NCBI GenBank assembly: GCA_026545225.1
Contig: CM048845.1
Location: 58,904,033 to 58,968,032, forward strand
Direction: 5' to 3'
Origin: Cornus controversa
Taxonomy: Eukaryota > Streptophyta > Magnoliopsida > Cornales > Cornaceae
Length of the DNA: 64,000 nt
Shown here: one piece after another, positions 48,513 to 58,829 of the stretch
Position numbering within the stretch: the stretch's first letter is position 1
Layout: each line of letters starts with the position of its first letter
Made by a program: the position numbers and the translations under genes
Notes under the pieces: generated by a model
What the model was told of the DNA's origin: nothing
What the model saw: only the letters and a program-made list of their open reading frames with translations
The model's database searches: none

Positions 48513-49095
48513 GCCGATCCGGACGTCGCGCCATAGACGTGTAAGGTGGCGACGCCATGGTCGCTATCAAGCTTCCATGGTGTCCCTTTAATCCAAAGTA
48601 GGTTTGTATCTAAGCAATGTAGTATCTAATTCCCCAATATCCAAGTCTCTGAAGCATATTTTAAACTGACTGTTTTTGAGCATTTCGATTGATCGAAACC
48701 AAAATTTCGATCAATCGAAAATTTCGATTGATCGAAATTTTGGTTTCGATTGATCGAAAAATTGCAGAGATTTGCCAAGTCCAAAGTCCCGAGAGGTGAT
48801 ATTCTTCGATTGCACTTCGATAGGTCTTTGATCGATCGAAACTTTCGATTGATCGAAATTGGATTTCGATTGATCGAACTAAAAGTTCGATTGCATCAAT
48901 TAAATGTTCGATTGATCGAAGTAAAAATGTGATTTAGGGAAGGAATGTTCGATTAATCGAAGAGACAATCTCAATCCATCGAAGTTAGTTTCGATTGATC
49001 GAAGCAAGATTTCGATCAATCGAAATTTCGATTGATCGAAATGCACATTTCGATCAATCGAAATGCACGCGGAGCCTGCACGTGAGCCGAAAATC
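48513..49095. promoter_or_regulatory. Post-pol inverted-repeat cluster, putative internal upstream region
   Basis: 48683-49071 holds at least eleven copies or near copies of TTCGATTGATCGAA / TTCGATCAATCGAA, in both orientations, with decayed versions (gattaatcg, aatccatcg). It repeats the LTR cluster motif and ends about 25 bp before a TATA-like box. A role in expressing the following ORF is inferred. Confidence 0.55.
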
Positions 49096-49103
49096 TATTT
49101 AAA
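49096..49103 (+). promoter_or_regulatory. Candidate internal TATA box for the third ORF
   Basis: TATTTAAA, followed by a pyrimidine-rich leader starting at about 49130. From 49066 to the splice donor at 49324 there is no ATG, as expected of a real 5' leader. Confidence 0.5.
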
Positions 49104-49324
49104 CCGTTGGGCTTCCCTCCCATTTTAAAAGACCATCCGACTTCTTCTCTCCCTCTGTGCGATCCAAGCCCTATCCAAGCACTCCCGAGCACTCGATCTT
49201 CCATTCCCGATCATCCGCCGCCATCCGACGCAGTCCGATCCGCCGCAAGCATCTGCGCGATCTTCTCTTCGCGGCTGCGCGTGGAGTTTTCTTCGGTTGA
49301 GCCGTTCATCTTCTTCCTCACGAG

Positions 49325-49729
49325 GTAAGTGATGCATGGCTACTTTTTGTTTATTCTCTCGCCATTTTTGATAGTTTTACAGCGGAATAAACATAGTTAG
49401 ATCATGTTGGGGTGGATGGTTGCGAGTGCGATGTCCGAATCTAGTTTTTGTGGGTTTCGGGGGGGGGGGGTAGGAATTCAAGCGGGAGTGGGATTTGGCA
49501 TTTTCTTCATTTCAAACGCTTAGTGTTCGGTGTATAACCGTGGCACCTTCGTTTCGGTTGCGCCCGTTCACATTGCCTCTTCGAGTGCAACTTTTTGCAT
49601 TTTTGTCAGTACCTTGGACTAGGACTTCATTTTTATTTTTTTTTATTTTTATTATTCTTTTAGTCTAGTAGTAGTTTCACTTTCTTCTTATTCATCTTTT
49701 ATTTACGTACCTTTTGGAATCCAGTGCAG
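49325..49729 (+). other. Probable leader intron of the third ORF (405 bp)
   Basis: The donor CGAG|GTAAGT at 49325 is a perfect plant consensus. The acceptor TGCAG ends at 49729 after a long T-rich tract. The interior is T-rich and contains several ATGs that splicing would remove, leaving the ORF start as the first ATG. It also contains a 12-nt G run (49459-49470). An alternative acceptor CCAG ends at 49724. Confidence 0.55.
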
Positions 49730-49743
49730 ACTGTTCCGCGGCC

Positions 49744-50967
49744 ATGGCAAGAGTGAAGAACGCCGCCGGTGCTGTTCGTGACGTGCCCGGGCGAGCCTTC
49801 CGGTCTCGGAAGTTCCACCCGGAGCAGGTTTTCGACTTAGCCGAGTTTGAGAGGCGTCCCGACACCGAGTGGACGGTTGCCGAGCTCAGGAGGCGTCGCC
49901 TCGACCGGCTATGCGTGCCTCCCACAGACGTGGCACACGAGCGCCTAGTGCAGGTCTTTTACGAGCATATGACCTACTCCTGCACAGCGCCAGATACACT
50001 CGAGACTACCGTGGCCACAGTCACGATCACGATTACGCCGAGCCGGATTGCTCATATGCTCGGCATTCCTCACCAGCAGCCGCCGGACATGGTTGGCCCG
50101 GACGGTCAGCCACTCTATAGTGCCGCGCTCCCAGCAGATACCACGCTCTTCTCGATAGTGATGGACATGTGTGGCGGGGCGTTTACCACGCCCAACCACA
50201 ACTGCACGTCCAAGTCGATGTGCCCGAGCAGATATTGGTTCCTGGACACCGTTCTCCTCAAGAACGCGTGTCCGTTGCAGCACGTGGCCGAGCGCAGGGG
50301 TGACCTCCTCCGTTGCCTCTATGCTTTCCATACAGGCGCTTGGTTTTCTGTCCCATCGCTTATCTGGGGGCAGATGCACAAAGTTTGGGATGGCCTCGTC
50401 AACAAGAGGAAGAGGAGAACAGCGAGTTGGCGGCTTCCCTTTCCATTCCTGATCGCCGCTTTTCTCAGCAGTGCCAGTATACCAGTCAGTCGGACTGACA
50501 TTCAGTTGGCACCGCCCACCCGCTTCACATCTACTCAGTGGGATCGGGTGAGGCGACACTTAGAGCGACAGGACCATCAGGGTGATCCACCAGACGATGT
50601 AGATATGGATGCCCCAGTGGAGATGGATGAGGGAGAGCCAGCAGGGGCTGAGGCGGAGGACGAGGAGATGGAGGAGGAGGAGATGGATGTCGCTGCAGAG
50701 CGGCATGATATCTTAGCGACAGGCTATTCCTGCCTGGCGGCTGACGTAGAGCGGCTCCAGCAGGGTTTTGACGAGCACGTCCAGGTGACGCAGAGTCAGC
50801 TGGCGGGTATTCGGACGGACATTTCTTCTCTGGTGCAGGGCCAGAGAGCGATCTTAGATGAGTTCCGAGCCTTCCGGCAGGATCTGCAGTTCCTGTTCGC
50901 AGGTCGAGCCTCCACCTCCACTTCTGCTCCCACCGAGCCACCACCACCACCACCCGCCCTCGAGTAG
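49744..50967 (+). CDS. Athila third ORF (post-pol protein, often called env-like)
   Basis: Begins at an ATG in strong context (GCGGCCATGG) and encodes 407 residues. The upstream in-frame TTG at 49714 is not a likely start. The first 230 residues resemble the plant 'putative transposon protein' domain found after pol in Athila elements (FHPEQVFDLAEFERRPDTEW, ITPSRIAHMLGIP, SRYWFLDTVLLKN, LPFPFLIAAFL). Then come an acidic stretch (about 284-316), a probable coiled coil (about 320-380) and a proline-rich end. No signal peptide or convincing membrane helix is visible, so it does not look like an envelope glycoprotein. It is much richer in G and C, above all at third positions, than gag-pol, which suggests a separate origin. 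Function unknown. Confidence 0.8.
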   Translation: MARVKNAAGAVRDVPGRAFRSRKFHPEQVFDLAEFERRPDTEWTVAELRRRRLDRLCVPPTDVAHERLVQVFYEHMTYSCTAPDTLETTVATVTITITPSRIAHMLGIPHQQPPDMVGPDGQPLYSAALPADTTLFSIVMDMCGGAFTTPNHNCTSKSMCPSRYWFLDTVLLKNACPLQHVAERRGDLLRCLYAFHTGAWFSVPSLIWGQMHKVWDGLVNKRKRRTASWRLPFPFLIAAFLSSASIPVSRTDIQLAPPTRFTSTQWDRVRRHLERQDHQGDPPDDVDMDAPVEMDEGEPAGAEAEDEEMEEEEMDVAAERHDILATGYSCLAADVERLQQGFDEHVQVTQSQLAGIRTDISSLVQGQRAILDEFRAFRQDLQFLFAGRASTSTSAPTEPPPPPPALE

Positions 50968-52066
50968 CTGCACTTTATTCACCTTTTATACTTTACTTTC
51001 TGTATTTTACTTTCTTTATTTTTGATAGGCCATGTTGGCCATGTTTAGTTTCTTTTTTGCGTATTCCGCCTACATGTACCCTTTGTACTGAAACGCATTT
51101 TCATCTTTATGGAATACATTTATATTTGCTTTTATGACATGTGTTATCTTTACTGCCTTTTCTTTTTGCTTTCCGTCAATTTATCTGTTCTCTAGACTTT
51201 GACTATGTATGTAGTACCACTTGTCTACTTGTTATATGCGATTCAGTTGATGATTTCCGTTTATTACCGCCTGGTTTTAATTCCCAATACTGTTGAGATT
51301 GCTTCAACACAGTATGGCGGTAATAAAGAAAGGCAGCCCCTTTGCGTGCTATACGTTAGCGCGCCTGGATAGTCAATATCTTGTCGCATAGACCTCTTAG
51401 ACAATCGGGAAACACCAGTTCAGACCATTAGATTTACAGTGATATTGGCATTGTCTGTTTGTGCATAAGTATTTCATTATGTTCTATTTATCTACTTTTT
51501 GTTCCTCGTAATGCTCGTGGTATCCAGTTGGTATTCTGTGCAGATTTTTCTTATTTACAGGATGACCGCTGCTGTGGACTTCCATTTTTCTCGCATTCTG
51601 CCATCCCGGTAACTTCTTTCCTTGCTCTTCTTGTCCAAGCATTGAGGACAATGTTGCATATAAGTTTGGGGGTGCGGTATGCTATACCACTTGCATATGC
51701 ATGCAATGTTCAGTCATTATATTGAGTGTCATTGTAGAGCAGTTTTTTCTGTGATATTTTTGCATGCTTGCTATGATGTCTTGCTTTGTAAAGGAAGATC
51801 ATTCGAATAAATGTCCGAGGTAAATGCAGCAGGTAGTTAAGAACTTTAACATTGTAAATACCCGCACTTTTGCAAGCTTTATAGTAGGCTAGAGCGGTCT
51901 ACATTTTTGTCCAAACTCGAGCACGTACAATTCTTGCCCTAAATTTGTCCTTAACCGCACAAATTCGCACACATGCAGTTTAAATTGTGGGGTATAAGTC
52001 TGAGGGAGAATTTTTGAAAATTTCTGTTTTTATCTGAACATCTTAAAGAATAAGTTCTTCCGGTTG

Positions 52067-52100
<34 letters not shown>

Positions 52101-52787
52101 ATAAAAAGAGAAAAATATGCAATAAGCCTTCTCACTAAATAAACCGGATTTCTATGCCTCAAAGCAGGAAATATTCGTGTAAAAGTGTGTAAGGTTGAGC
52201 AGTAATAAGCGGATGGCTTGCTTACGCTCATCGCCTTGTAAGCTCGGTTATTAAGTCCGAGGGGTGCTTCTTCGCCTAATGCCCTAAAACCAATTGGTTT
52301 GGGAGTCATTGGCCCAATGCCGCTACGTGGGCTTACAAGAAAGCAAAAAGAGCTAAGCATTGCACAGTCATCCGCACATGAGCAATCATGAATGTTTTGT
52401 GATAATGAAACAGCCGGGTTGAGCATTTTCAATGAGTTTTTCTCTTAAAAACAGATTTGTTCGTTTTCTTCTCCAAATATGACAAAAGCCGCACGTTAGA
52501 ATGCATGTTCACTTTTCAAAGAGGATTTTGGGGTTGGAATTGTTATAGTTGTTCGGGCTGGCCAGCATGTGGGGACTGTCGTTCATTTATAGCTTGTGAA
52601 AGTCCATTTTTGCTAATGGCCGCATAGTTCTGTAATACTTGTTGCATTTGCCAATTGTGAAATGAATGGATGAGCGCCCTTTATCTAGTTGATGACTGAG
52701 CATGATTAAACTTTTGTATAAGATAGTTAATTTCATTTTTGTAATATTGTATTGCTAAGGGACTAGCAATATGTAAGTTTGGGGGTG
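50968..52787 (+). other. Athila 3' untranslated region with two polypurine-like tracts
   Basis: Non-coding. Contains TAAGTTTGGGGGTG twice: at 51661-51674, after a TTGTCC...GGACAA stem (51631-51651), and at 52774-52787, after an ATTGCTA...TAGCAAT stem (52751-52770). The second directly precedes the 3' LTR and is the true polypurine tract; the first may be a central or ancestral tract. A 26-28 nt A run lies at 52070-52097. Confidence 0.75.
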
Positions 52788-54210
52788 TGATAAGTGTTCA
52801 ATTCTATGCATTTGAACCCTCTTTATTGCATATGTTAGTTCCATTTTTGCGTTTACCGAGATATGTTTACGGTATTTTTGTGTTTTTGATGTATTGCAGG
52901 TATTGGAGTAAATGGAGCAAAGTTGGAAGTTTTCTGCAGTCAAGAGATGAAATCAGAAACTGTTGCCAAGGCATTTCGATCAATCGAGATGTGGATTTCG
53001 ATCAATCGAAATTTCGATTGATCGAAATCTCATTTCGATTGATCGAAATCTCGATCAATCGAAATGCAATTTCGATCAATCGAAATGCTGCAGAGCCCAC
53101 TTGGCCACTTGCTCACCTGCTCTCCCACTTGCAACAAAATCCCCCTTTTTGCACGACTTAAGGGGATTGTCTGACTTGAACAAGACTTTTGGGGGCCTTC
53201 TTGATACAAGAGATATATATAATGATATATATATATATATGGTGGGCCCAAAGGAGCCAAAAAGCATACAAAAAGCACCAAAAGCCACATATCTCATATC
53301 TCTCAACATATACAAATCAGAAGAAGAAGAGAGAGACCTTCGGGAGAGGAAGAGGAAGGGCTGAACCAGACCAAGAAGCTTCATTCTCTTCATCAATGGA
53401 AGGGTGCAAGGCAACCATGAGCAACTAACTCTTCTACTAGGGTGTTGGTTTCAACCCCTAGCCATGTAAACTTGTTCATCTTTGTAGCTCTTGGGACTTG
53501 TAATTAAATGTTGATTATTTAGCCTAGTGATTATGTACACAAATACATTTCTTTTATATATTCATTTGATTTGGAATTTATTCTTGTCTTAGAGTAGGTT
53601 TTGTCACTTGAATGCACAACATTTGCATATTCCACAAGAAGTGCAAATGATGGCTAGATAATGGTGTTTAAATGAATGTGTGATGCTAGTTTGTATAGAC
53701 CATGCCAAGACAAGGTAGTTTGGATGCATGTAGTGTTCACTTAGAGAGTAGAGTAAGTAGGTAGTTAGTTAGGTTGAAGAGCTATGCTTGTTGAAGATGG
53801 ATTATGATAGGTTAGCACACACATTGATCTTTTGATATGTCATTGAGGTCACAAGCCTAATGTCATTGTTAGGCATTTAATTAATGAATCCCTTGCTTGC
53901 TACACTTATGAACATGTGAATGGCTAGGGGTGGAAACCAACCCTAGTTCTCTCTCCCAACTTTACTTTTTAATTTTATTGTCATTTCCTTTATGCAATAG
54001 TTTCTAAACACAAAACCAAAAATCTGTTTTGTTTGAATTAAAGTAGAATTAATCTTTCTCTATGACAATTAACGACTAGTCCTCGTGGGATCGATACCCT
54101 CTATATAGAACCTTATCTGCAAAGATTCGTGCTCTTGCGAGTGGTTAAATTATATTTTGATAAAAAGGGCAAAATTAAGCTTGCAATATAATTTAGTTCC
54201 GACCACATCA
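52788..54210 (+). repeat. Athila 3' LTR
   Basis: The same length as the 5' LTR, and no differences were found when the two were read against each other (offset 11,623). Contains the inverted-repeat cluster (52972-53088) and TATA-rich stretch (53214-53241). Confidence 0.95.
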
Positions 54211-54212
54211 GG

Positions 54213-54600
54213 GAGTTTCCATTCCCTACTATCATTCATCAGTTACTCATTGCACAGGGATATGTAGTCGATGAAGACGAGCTTATTTTTTTCACGTGAT
54301 ATTCATTATAGCACGCATGACTGGAATTTGAGCCGATCTCATATGCATCAAAGAGTCATTGTTGTGCCAGGTGAAGTATATCAATTTGCTCAGGGAGGGG
54401 AAGTTGTAGACATACCACCACCGGTGGAGGATCTAGCAGAGATAGAAGAAGAAGAGGATGTCTATGCACAAGCTGGTGGATATGATTATTATTATTTAGA
54501 GGGGCGGATTGCTGGGTTGACAAAATACGAAGGGGACAAAATACTTGCTAAGTGTTTGTGTTCTTCTAGTTACCCTTCTGAAAGATTTTGATGTTAGCCG
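54213..54600 (+). pseudogene. Relic related to the Athila third ORF (other family)
   Basis: Starts exactly at the LTR edge. One frame reads EFPFPTIIHQLLIAQGYVVD, like LPFPFLIAAFL in the third ORF; after a frameshift near 54290 another continues HYSTHDWNLSRSHMHQ and an acidic PPPVEDLAEIEEEEDVYAQ stretch. The order (PFP block, W-containing block, acidic tail) parallels residues 235-320 of the intact third ORF, but identity is low. It suggests the young element landed in, or recombined with, an older relative. Confidence 0.4.
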
Positions 54601-54879
54601 AAAATCTGTAGCAGTTGGACGAGGTAGTCGCAGCCTAAGGTGTTCCGCATCAGAGTTCTTGTCAGAGTGGAGTGGGTGTGAATTTGATACAAAATCTATT
54701 GTACTTTGCTTTGATGATAGTGGATTTGCTTCTCCAAGGCTACAAAGCCTTATCTGTGATTTTTTCCAGATTTGGGTTTTCCACGTATATCTGGTGCAAT
54801 ATTTACTTTACTGCACTTTTATTTATTTACTTGCTTTGTGGAATTGCTTAAATTTTAATTGGACTTAAAATTAGATAAT

Positions 54880-56101
54880 CTGAATAATTAAGCAAAAAAT
54901 GAGTAAACCTAATCACTCCCTATCTAGGTTTTAAATCTAACTTTCGCAGCCGCTTTCGCACCGCATAACTCACAATTGGTATCAGAGCAATGTTCTCTAA
55001 TTTGTTAGCAGTTCCTTACGAAGTATTTTTAAAATCAAAATTTAATTTTGTTTTAAAAAATCTTTATGAAATCTAATAAGAGAGATGATGAATTGATTCA
55101 AAAATCTCATGTATGTGATGTGTTAAACCATAAGGATGACATAAATCTCTTTATTAGAAAATATGGGATAATCTTAAGAATAAATAGAATGGAAATTTTA
55201 GAAAAGAAAATTCTTCTAAATGCAGAGTTAAAAATAACAAGAAAGATATTTTTGTTACTTTTTCCACTATTGCTCATGTTGATAATGATACTGCTAATGA
55301 TTCTTTTTTTGATGCAGGTAAATTTGAAAAATATGCAACATTGAGTAAAATTGGTTCTAATGATAAGAAAGCAGATGAAGAACCATTTGAAAGCAAGTTG
55401 CAAGAAGTCTTTGATAAATTATTAAAGGCTTATAAGAAGTAGAGCAAAAAGCTCAAATTAGTAGAAAAAGAGAAAGAAGCATTTAAGAAAGAGAATGAGC
55501 AAAAACAATAATTGATTGATGATGAAAAAACTGTCAATCAAAACCTCCAAAATAAAGTGCAATCTGAGAAAGAAACTTTGAAGAAAAAGAATGAAGATCA
55601 ATTGAAGTTGATTAAAGAAAATAAAGCTGACATTCAAAATCTTTAAAGTAAAGTCAAGTTTCTCGAAAGCGAGATAAGTGAAGCTATTTCTGGTAAAGAT
55701 GTTCTTGTTGCTAGAATTAATTTTCAAAAGCCTGAATAAAAAAATCACAAGAGAAATTAAGTGCTTTTACTTCTAGGCAGATTAAACTTGATAGCATAAT
55801 TAGTGTTTGTAAGCTTGTAGGAGATAAGACTGGACTAGGTTTTGTTGGGTCATCATCTAAGGGTAAAATTATTTTTGTTAAACCCAAGAACTTTAATATG
55901 TCTACACCCAAACCTAAGCTTCAGGTTGAGTCTATGCATGCTAATGTTGTGTCGAATGTGTTTCATTGTACTTTTTGTGGTAAGAATAAACATAGTTAAC
56001 ACTATTGCTATAAGAAGAGAAAACATTCTAATTCTGATTTTCATGTGCATAATTATTTTTCTAAGAATAGGGTTCATACTAAAAAGCCACATTATTGGAA
56101 C
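54880..56101 (+). mobile_element. Ty1/copia 5' end: LTR end, primer site and gag relic
   Basis: ATTGGTATCAGAGCAATGTT at about 54976 is the initiator tRNA-Met primer site (TGGTATCAGAGC) right after an LTR end (about 54975). The gag frame follows from 55066. It is cut at 56102 by a minus-strand gypsy LTR. The start of the copia LTR was not resolved; it may lie between 54600 and 54880. Confidence 0.75.
55066..56100 (+). pseudogene. Copia gag, degraded
   Basis: Starts MKSNKRDDELIQKSHVCDVL, then shifts frame. 55320-55740 is a lysine/glutamate-rich coiled coil with several stops (KLKLVEKEKEAFKKENEQ). Near 55960-56020 a zinc knuckle survives as CTFCGKNKHS-stop-HYCYKK, i.e. CX2CX4HX4C with an internal stop. 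The coiled coil plus late zinc knuckle resembles Maximus/SIRE-type copia gag. It is non-functional. Confidence 0.7.
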
Positions 56102-56487
56102 TGTAACGCTCCGGTTTCCTGACTCATAGAAGATCAGATATTAACCTGTCCATTAAGCCCAAATGGATCATCTTTACCCTCAATACCATGGGAGCTTAAC
56201 TTTATTCCTGCACATAGATGTGGATAACTCCACCTTATCCAACCATAATGGGCCCCACATCAAATCGTATCACCTTAGTAGAAATTTTATTTATTCACAC
56301 TCATGATCCTCTCATCTCAAGGACTCAACACTTCGTGTGATTAGAAATTGAAGCTAAAACCTACACCATTTGATAGCGAATCCAAAAATACTGAACTTAA
56401 AAAAAAACACATTCAATTCTGATTTAAAACGAAGGAGTTATGACCGATTGGAGTTTGGGCAAATTTTGGTGAATGCTGTGAATAGTG

Positions 56488-56640
56488 ACTTCAATGCATC
56501 GAAGTGATGATTTTGATGCATCGAACAAGTATCGAACATGTATTGACCAAAAGTCACTCTCGGTACTTTGACATTCTAAATTCCTGTAGGTTTTTTTATG
56601 CATCGAAATGTGCATTTAGAAGCATTGAAATGAGCAGTTC
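56488..56640. promoter_or_regulatory. TTCGATGCATCGAA-type inverted-repeat cluster in gypsy LTR
   Basis: Several copies of GATGCATCGAA and decayed forms (tcaatgcatcgaag, atgcatcgaaatg, cgatgctttgaa). The half-site equals that of the Athila clusters, but the two-base spacer is GC. Function is inferred only. Confidence 0.5.
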
Positions 56641-57429
56641 GATGCTTTGAACTGCCAAGATTCTATAACTTTGCAAATGGTCATTTTTGACATTCTAAGT
56701 CCTTTCTACCCTCAAAATTCATTCGTACCACCTTGAAATCATACATGAAAGGAATCTACAATATTCACAAGTTCTAAATCATACTCATAATCAAATCATA
56801 CACCAATATGAGTCATTCCCCATCATAAATATATTCCAATTTATATTGAAATCGTCCATCACTACATTAGTCCATCAAATAAAACTAGATGCTCTTAAAA
56901 AATATTACATAAATAAGTCTATTGTCATATCATATTTAACAAGCTATAGTCCAAGCATACACACATGTTACATTTGTCCAAAATATAACTACAACTCAAA
57001 ATGAAGTCTCATGCCAAAAGCCAGCATGGATAGCCAACATATATATACAATATCCGAAATATATCAAAATGCTACTAGAGTTCCACTTGGTCACTCAAAT
57101 CCCATCGGTCATCAGCACCTTATTTGTAAAAGAATTTGGGCAAAAAGGGGTGAGCAACACGGCGGCTCGGTAGAGATACCCCAACCCACCCAACTGTCGA
57201 CCCGACACCGACCTACATGAATGCATATCACTACATTACACGTATTATCCAACATATAACATGTTTCTCCACAAGCAACGCATATATAAGAATGCATTAA
57301 CACATATCATACTTCATAATTTTAATGTAAGCAAAGTCATATCCTTGTCTCTCTCATGGACTTAACCCAACACCCTAATATGATTTTTGCTAACCATGTG
57401 ACCTGGGAAGCTCCCCCCCTAGAACTTCA

Positions 57430-57660
57430 AAATTGTCACCGAGTATTTACCTACTCCAAGGTGATTAGGCCACTATCACCGAGTATTTACGTACTCCAAG
57501 GTGACTTGGCCCCCTTTTTAGATTTTATCACCTAGTATTTACCTACTCTAAAGTGATTAGACCGTCATCATCGAGTATTTACCTACTCCAAGGTGATTTA
57601 ACCACTCCAATCCCATAACCGAGTATTAACCTACTCTAAGTATTTTAACCACCCTTCTCC
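57430..57660. repeat. Tandem ACCGAGTATTTACCTACTCC repeat, about 58-bp unit
   Basis: Four to five imperfect units, each with CACCGAGTATTTACCTACTCC-type sequence, AAGGTGATTAGGCC and a pyrimidine tail. GAGTATTTACCTACTC contains a small inverted repeat. It lies inside the minus-strand gypsy LTR. Confidence 0.85.
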
Positions 57661-58829
57661 CCGTTTCCTCACAACGGCCCCCTATAAACATTTCGAACAT
57701 GTAATATTCATGTTTCACAATGCATAAGCTAGTAATGAAAACACTTAGCATGCATTTCACCTCCACAAGCCACAAATATATTTACCTATAGATATAAAAC
57801 CTAGCATAAAACTTACATATGCTTATAAACTCACTTAAGCACATTTTAGTCAGGCTTCACCAAGGCACACATTTTCTATATAAAGATAGCATGCATTTAA
57901 CTGATATAGCAACACATAATACATACATGTCCAATATATCACATTTTAACATATGTGTACAAAACCTAGCATATAAGCATATATGCTAATTTCTCACACT
58001 TTCACCCCTTATAACACGTATACTACCATATATATATATATATATATATATAATTATTGCTCACTAGAGATTTAAGAGAAGTAGAAACCCAACATATCCC
58101 ACCCCTCTTACCACTCTAAATCATGCAATACACATCCTTAGCTCTCACCGCTTCACCCGAAACTTTAGAATCGACAAATAAATGAGAAGGAGAACTCCTA
58201 CCTCGAATTTGGAAGATATCTAAGCAATCTCCAAAATTTCTAGCAAGGTTTACCTTGGCAAATGTTGAGTTTGTTCGGTTCAAACCGAAGCCCTTGCCGT
58301 CCCTTACACATTTCATTTCTTTGACAAAACTCGAATCCAAGCCTCAGGCCTTCAAATTGTAGAGAGAAGGTAGAAGGGGAAAGAAGAGAAAGAGAGAGAA
58401 GTTGGGTGTGAGATATGAGAACTAAAATATCTCAGCTGAATTGCCCCTTTGAAGCCCTAAAGCTGCGAAAAGACTAAAAACCCCTTGGGCCACTTAACGT
58501 ACCTTCCTGGACTCCGTTTTCATTTTTAAAACTCCCATGGTCTCAAAATCACTTCTTTAACTTATTAAACTTTTCATCTAAGAAAATCTCAAAAATAATA
58601 ATTTTTTCAAAATTTTTTAGATTTTCGGGCCCACCCGGATCGCATCTGGGGCCCGATTTGACCAAGAAGTCAAACTTCTCCAAATCTTCCAAAAACTTTT
58701 AAAAACCTCATAACATGTTTCCAAACAGTTTTTCCACTCTTAGGATGTCCATTACATTTTCAAAACATGTCTACAACGAAAATGATGTCAAATTGAAAAA
58801 CTGGCCAAAATTGGTCATGGTGTCTATAA

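Larger units (their letters stand above)
41165..54210 (+). mobile_element. Full-length Athila-lineage Ty3/gypsy retrotransposon (13,046 bp)
   Basis: Order: 5' LTR 41165-42587, primer site 42594-42611, gag-pol 42879-48512, inverted-repeat cluster 48683-49071, third ORF 49744-50967, long 3' untranslated region, polypurine tract 52776-52787, 3' LTR 52788-54210. Both LTRs are 1,423 bp and look identical on reading through, so insertion is very recent. Lineage is judged from the tRNA-Asp-type primer site, the DLGAS protease motif, integrase without chromodomain, and an extra ORF after pol. The 5-bp flanks (acaac left, gggag right) do not match. Confidence 0.93.
56102..58829 (-). mobile_element. 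Ty3/gypsy LTR, minus strand (about 2.7 kb)
   Basis: On the minus strand it starts near 58829 (tTATAGACACC, a decayed TGTAGAGACC) and ends AAACCGGAGCGTTACA at 56102, comparable to AAAATCGGGGCATGACA at 33867. A polypurine tract (CCTTGAAGGTGGGGAGG) precedes it at 58830-58846. It carries the family block CACTTAACGTACCTTCCTGG (58493-58512), a short-unit array at 57430-57640 and a TTCGATGCATCGAA cluster (56488-56640). Confidence 0.75.

Noticed and set aside
49714..49743. TTG start adding ten residues to the third ORF
   Set aside because: The stretch spans the likely splice acceptor, and a strong-context ATG follows at 49744; plant genes rarely use TTG.
49945..50559. 204-residue minus-strand frame opposite the third ORF
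   Set aside because: GC-rich antisense of the third ORF with few stops by composition. No recognisable domain.
57430..57660. CRISPR-like regular repeats
   Set aside because: The unit is a tandem repeat without unique spacers, in a plant LTR. The inverted-repeat clusters at 41349 and 48683 were rejected as CRISPR for the same reason: motif both ways, irregular spacing, eukaryotic context.
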